DNA of 64,000 nt from an uncultured Polaribacter sp. (lineage in GTDB: Bacteria > Bacteroidota > Bacteroidia > Flavobacteriales > Flavobacteriaceae). Below, in pieces: positions 63,669 to 64,000 of the stretch; the first letter of the stretch is position 1, and each line of letters starts with the position of its first letter. The position numbers and the translations under genes were made by a program. The notes beneath the pieces were generated by a model, which was given only the letters and a program-made list of their open reading frames with translations, had not been told where the DNA came from and made no database searches. The stretch covers positions 186,001-250,000 of the forward strand of contig CALSRX010000005.1 in the NCBI GenBank assembly GCA_943788865.1, given 5' to 3'.

Positions 63669-64000
63669 TTAAAATAGTATCCAACATAAATACTTCCGTA
63701 AGAATTACTTTTAGCAGCCCTCAAGCTTTGTAGTTTTTTTGTGTGATATATAAACGTATAGCCATACAAAAAACGTTTTCTATAATAACGATATCCTAAT
63801 TCCATTGAAAAGTGAAAAGGCATCACATCAAATGTAACAGGACTTGTGTTGTTTAAAAAACTTCCTTCTATTGTTGCATCATAAAATGTGTAATGTATTA
63901 TTGGTTTGATAAAGATGAATGATTCTTTATGGCTAGTTGATTTTTTATTTAAGTTGGAATGAAAAGCGACTGAATTTGAAAAAGGCTGTAAGTTTTTGAC
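63665..64000 (-). CDS. LpxR-like lipid A deacylase, C-terminal part (runs off window)
   Basis: About 111 codons from the right edge to the stop at 63665. The sequence FSMELGYRYYRKRFLYGYTF, then IYHTKKLQSLRAAKSN and SYGSIYVGYYFN, resembles the last strands of the LpxR (DUF2219) outer-membrane barrel, which ends in a similar YT...R/K-E/L...(F/Y)GS...Y-aromatic pattern. LpxR removes the 3'-acyloxyacyl chain of lipid A. The catalytic Asn, Asp, Thr and His lie outside the window, so the assignment rests only on the C-terminus. Confidence 0.55.
   Translation of the reverse strand, partial: VKNLQPFSNSVAFHSNLNKKSTSHKESFIFIKPIIHYTFYDATIEGSFLNNTSPVTFDVMPFHFSMELGYRYYRKRFLYGYTFIYHTKKLQSLRAAKSNSYGSIYVGYYFN

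Noticed and set aside
1-64000. CRISPR arrays, prophage, insertion sequences or an anti-phage defence island
   Set aside because: No regularly spaced identical repeats, transposase, integrase, phage structural gene or recognisable defence operon was seen anywhere in the window.

Overview
This is AT-rich DNA from a member of the Bacteroidota, most likely a marine Flavobacteriaceae (Polaribacter/Tenacibaculum-like). The signs are a SecA with no C-terminal zinc motif, a carboxypeptidase-regulatory TonB receptor, DUF2795, the RecQ, START-like and YqgE types, a zeaxanthin-type crt cluster, and repeated TAnnTTTG promoter elements with no clear Shine-Dalgarno sequences. Almost everything is chromosomal housekeeping. 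I saw no prophage, IS element, CRISPR array, plasmid function or rRNA operon. Two tRNA genes (Gly-TCC and Met-CAT) are present.

Layout. 0-13 kb: an incomplete GT2 glycosyltransferase, two divergent small PDDEXK-fold proteins, holA, an M28 lipoprotein peptidase, a FecCD-type ABC importer pair, rdgB, a lipoprotein hydrolase, rlmH, a DoxX-like protein, nadC, a YihY/BrkB protein, hisS and folE. 13-25 kb: secA, DUF2795, a PduO-type cobalamin adenosyltransferase, an O-methyltransferase-like enzyme, a wza/wzc deletion remnant, fumC, a TonB-dependent receptor, an ArsC-like protein and prfB. 25-29 kb: a metzincin-type metalloprotease and threonine aldolase.

29-37 kb is the most interesting region. 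An ECF sigma factor with a membrane protein (possible anti-sigma) faces a MerR/B12-binding-fold regulator. That regulator is followed by a tightly packed operon crtI-crtB-crtZ-crtY(cd)-tspO-gpx-SRPBCC-phr. Together these would make zeaxanthin, scavenge peroxides and repair UV damage, probably under light control. The layout resembles the LitR/LitS and CarA/CarH/CarQ photoregulons of other phyla. The regulator and crtI start regions share TTTGTT/AACAAA palindromes.

37-53 kb: rpsA, a class-A-type serine hydrolase, a repeat-rich 0.6 kb gap, glmM, an outer-membrane barrel, a class V aminotransferase, an LpxL-like acyltransferase, a rhomboid protease, tRNA-Gly, a LytTR response regulator, tRNA-Met, a START-like protein, a class IV aminotransferase, yqgE, a HU protein, fmt and recQ. 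Genes in 37.6-38.5 kb (rpsA) and 47.0-52.8 kb (LytTR to recQ) carry many single-base indels. Correcting them restores well-conserved and often essential proteins, so these look like consensus errors rather than real pseudogenes.

53-64 kb: a P-loop NTPase, DUF493, three SurA/PpiC-like folding factors with a MoxR ATPase in one operon, a GH29 fucosidase, rsmD, DUF3822, a membrane-anchored protein, a RecD-like helicase and the end of an LpxR-like lipid A deacylase. Short dispersed inverted repeats occupy many of the intergenic gaps.
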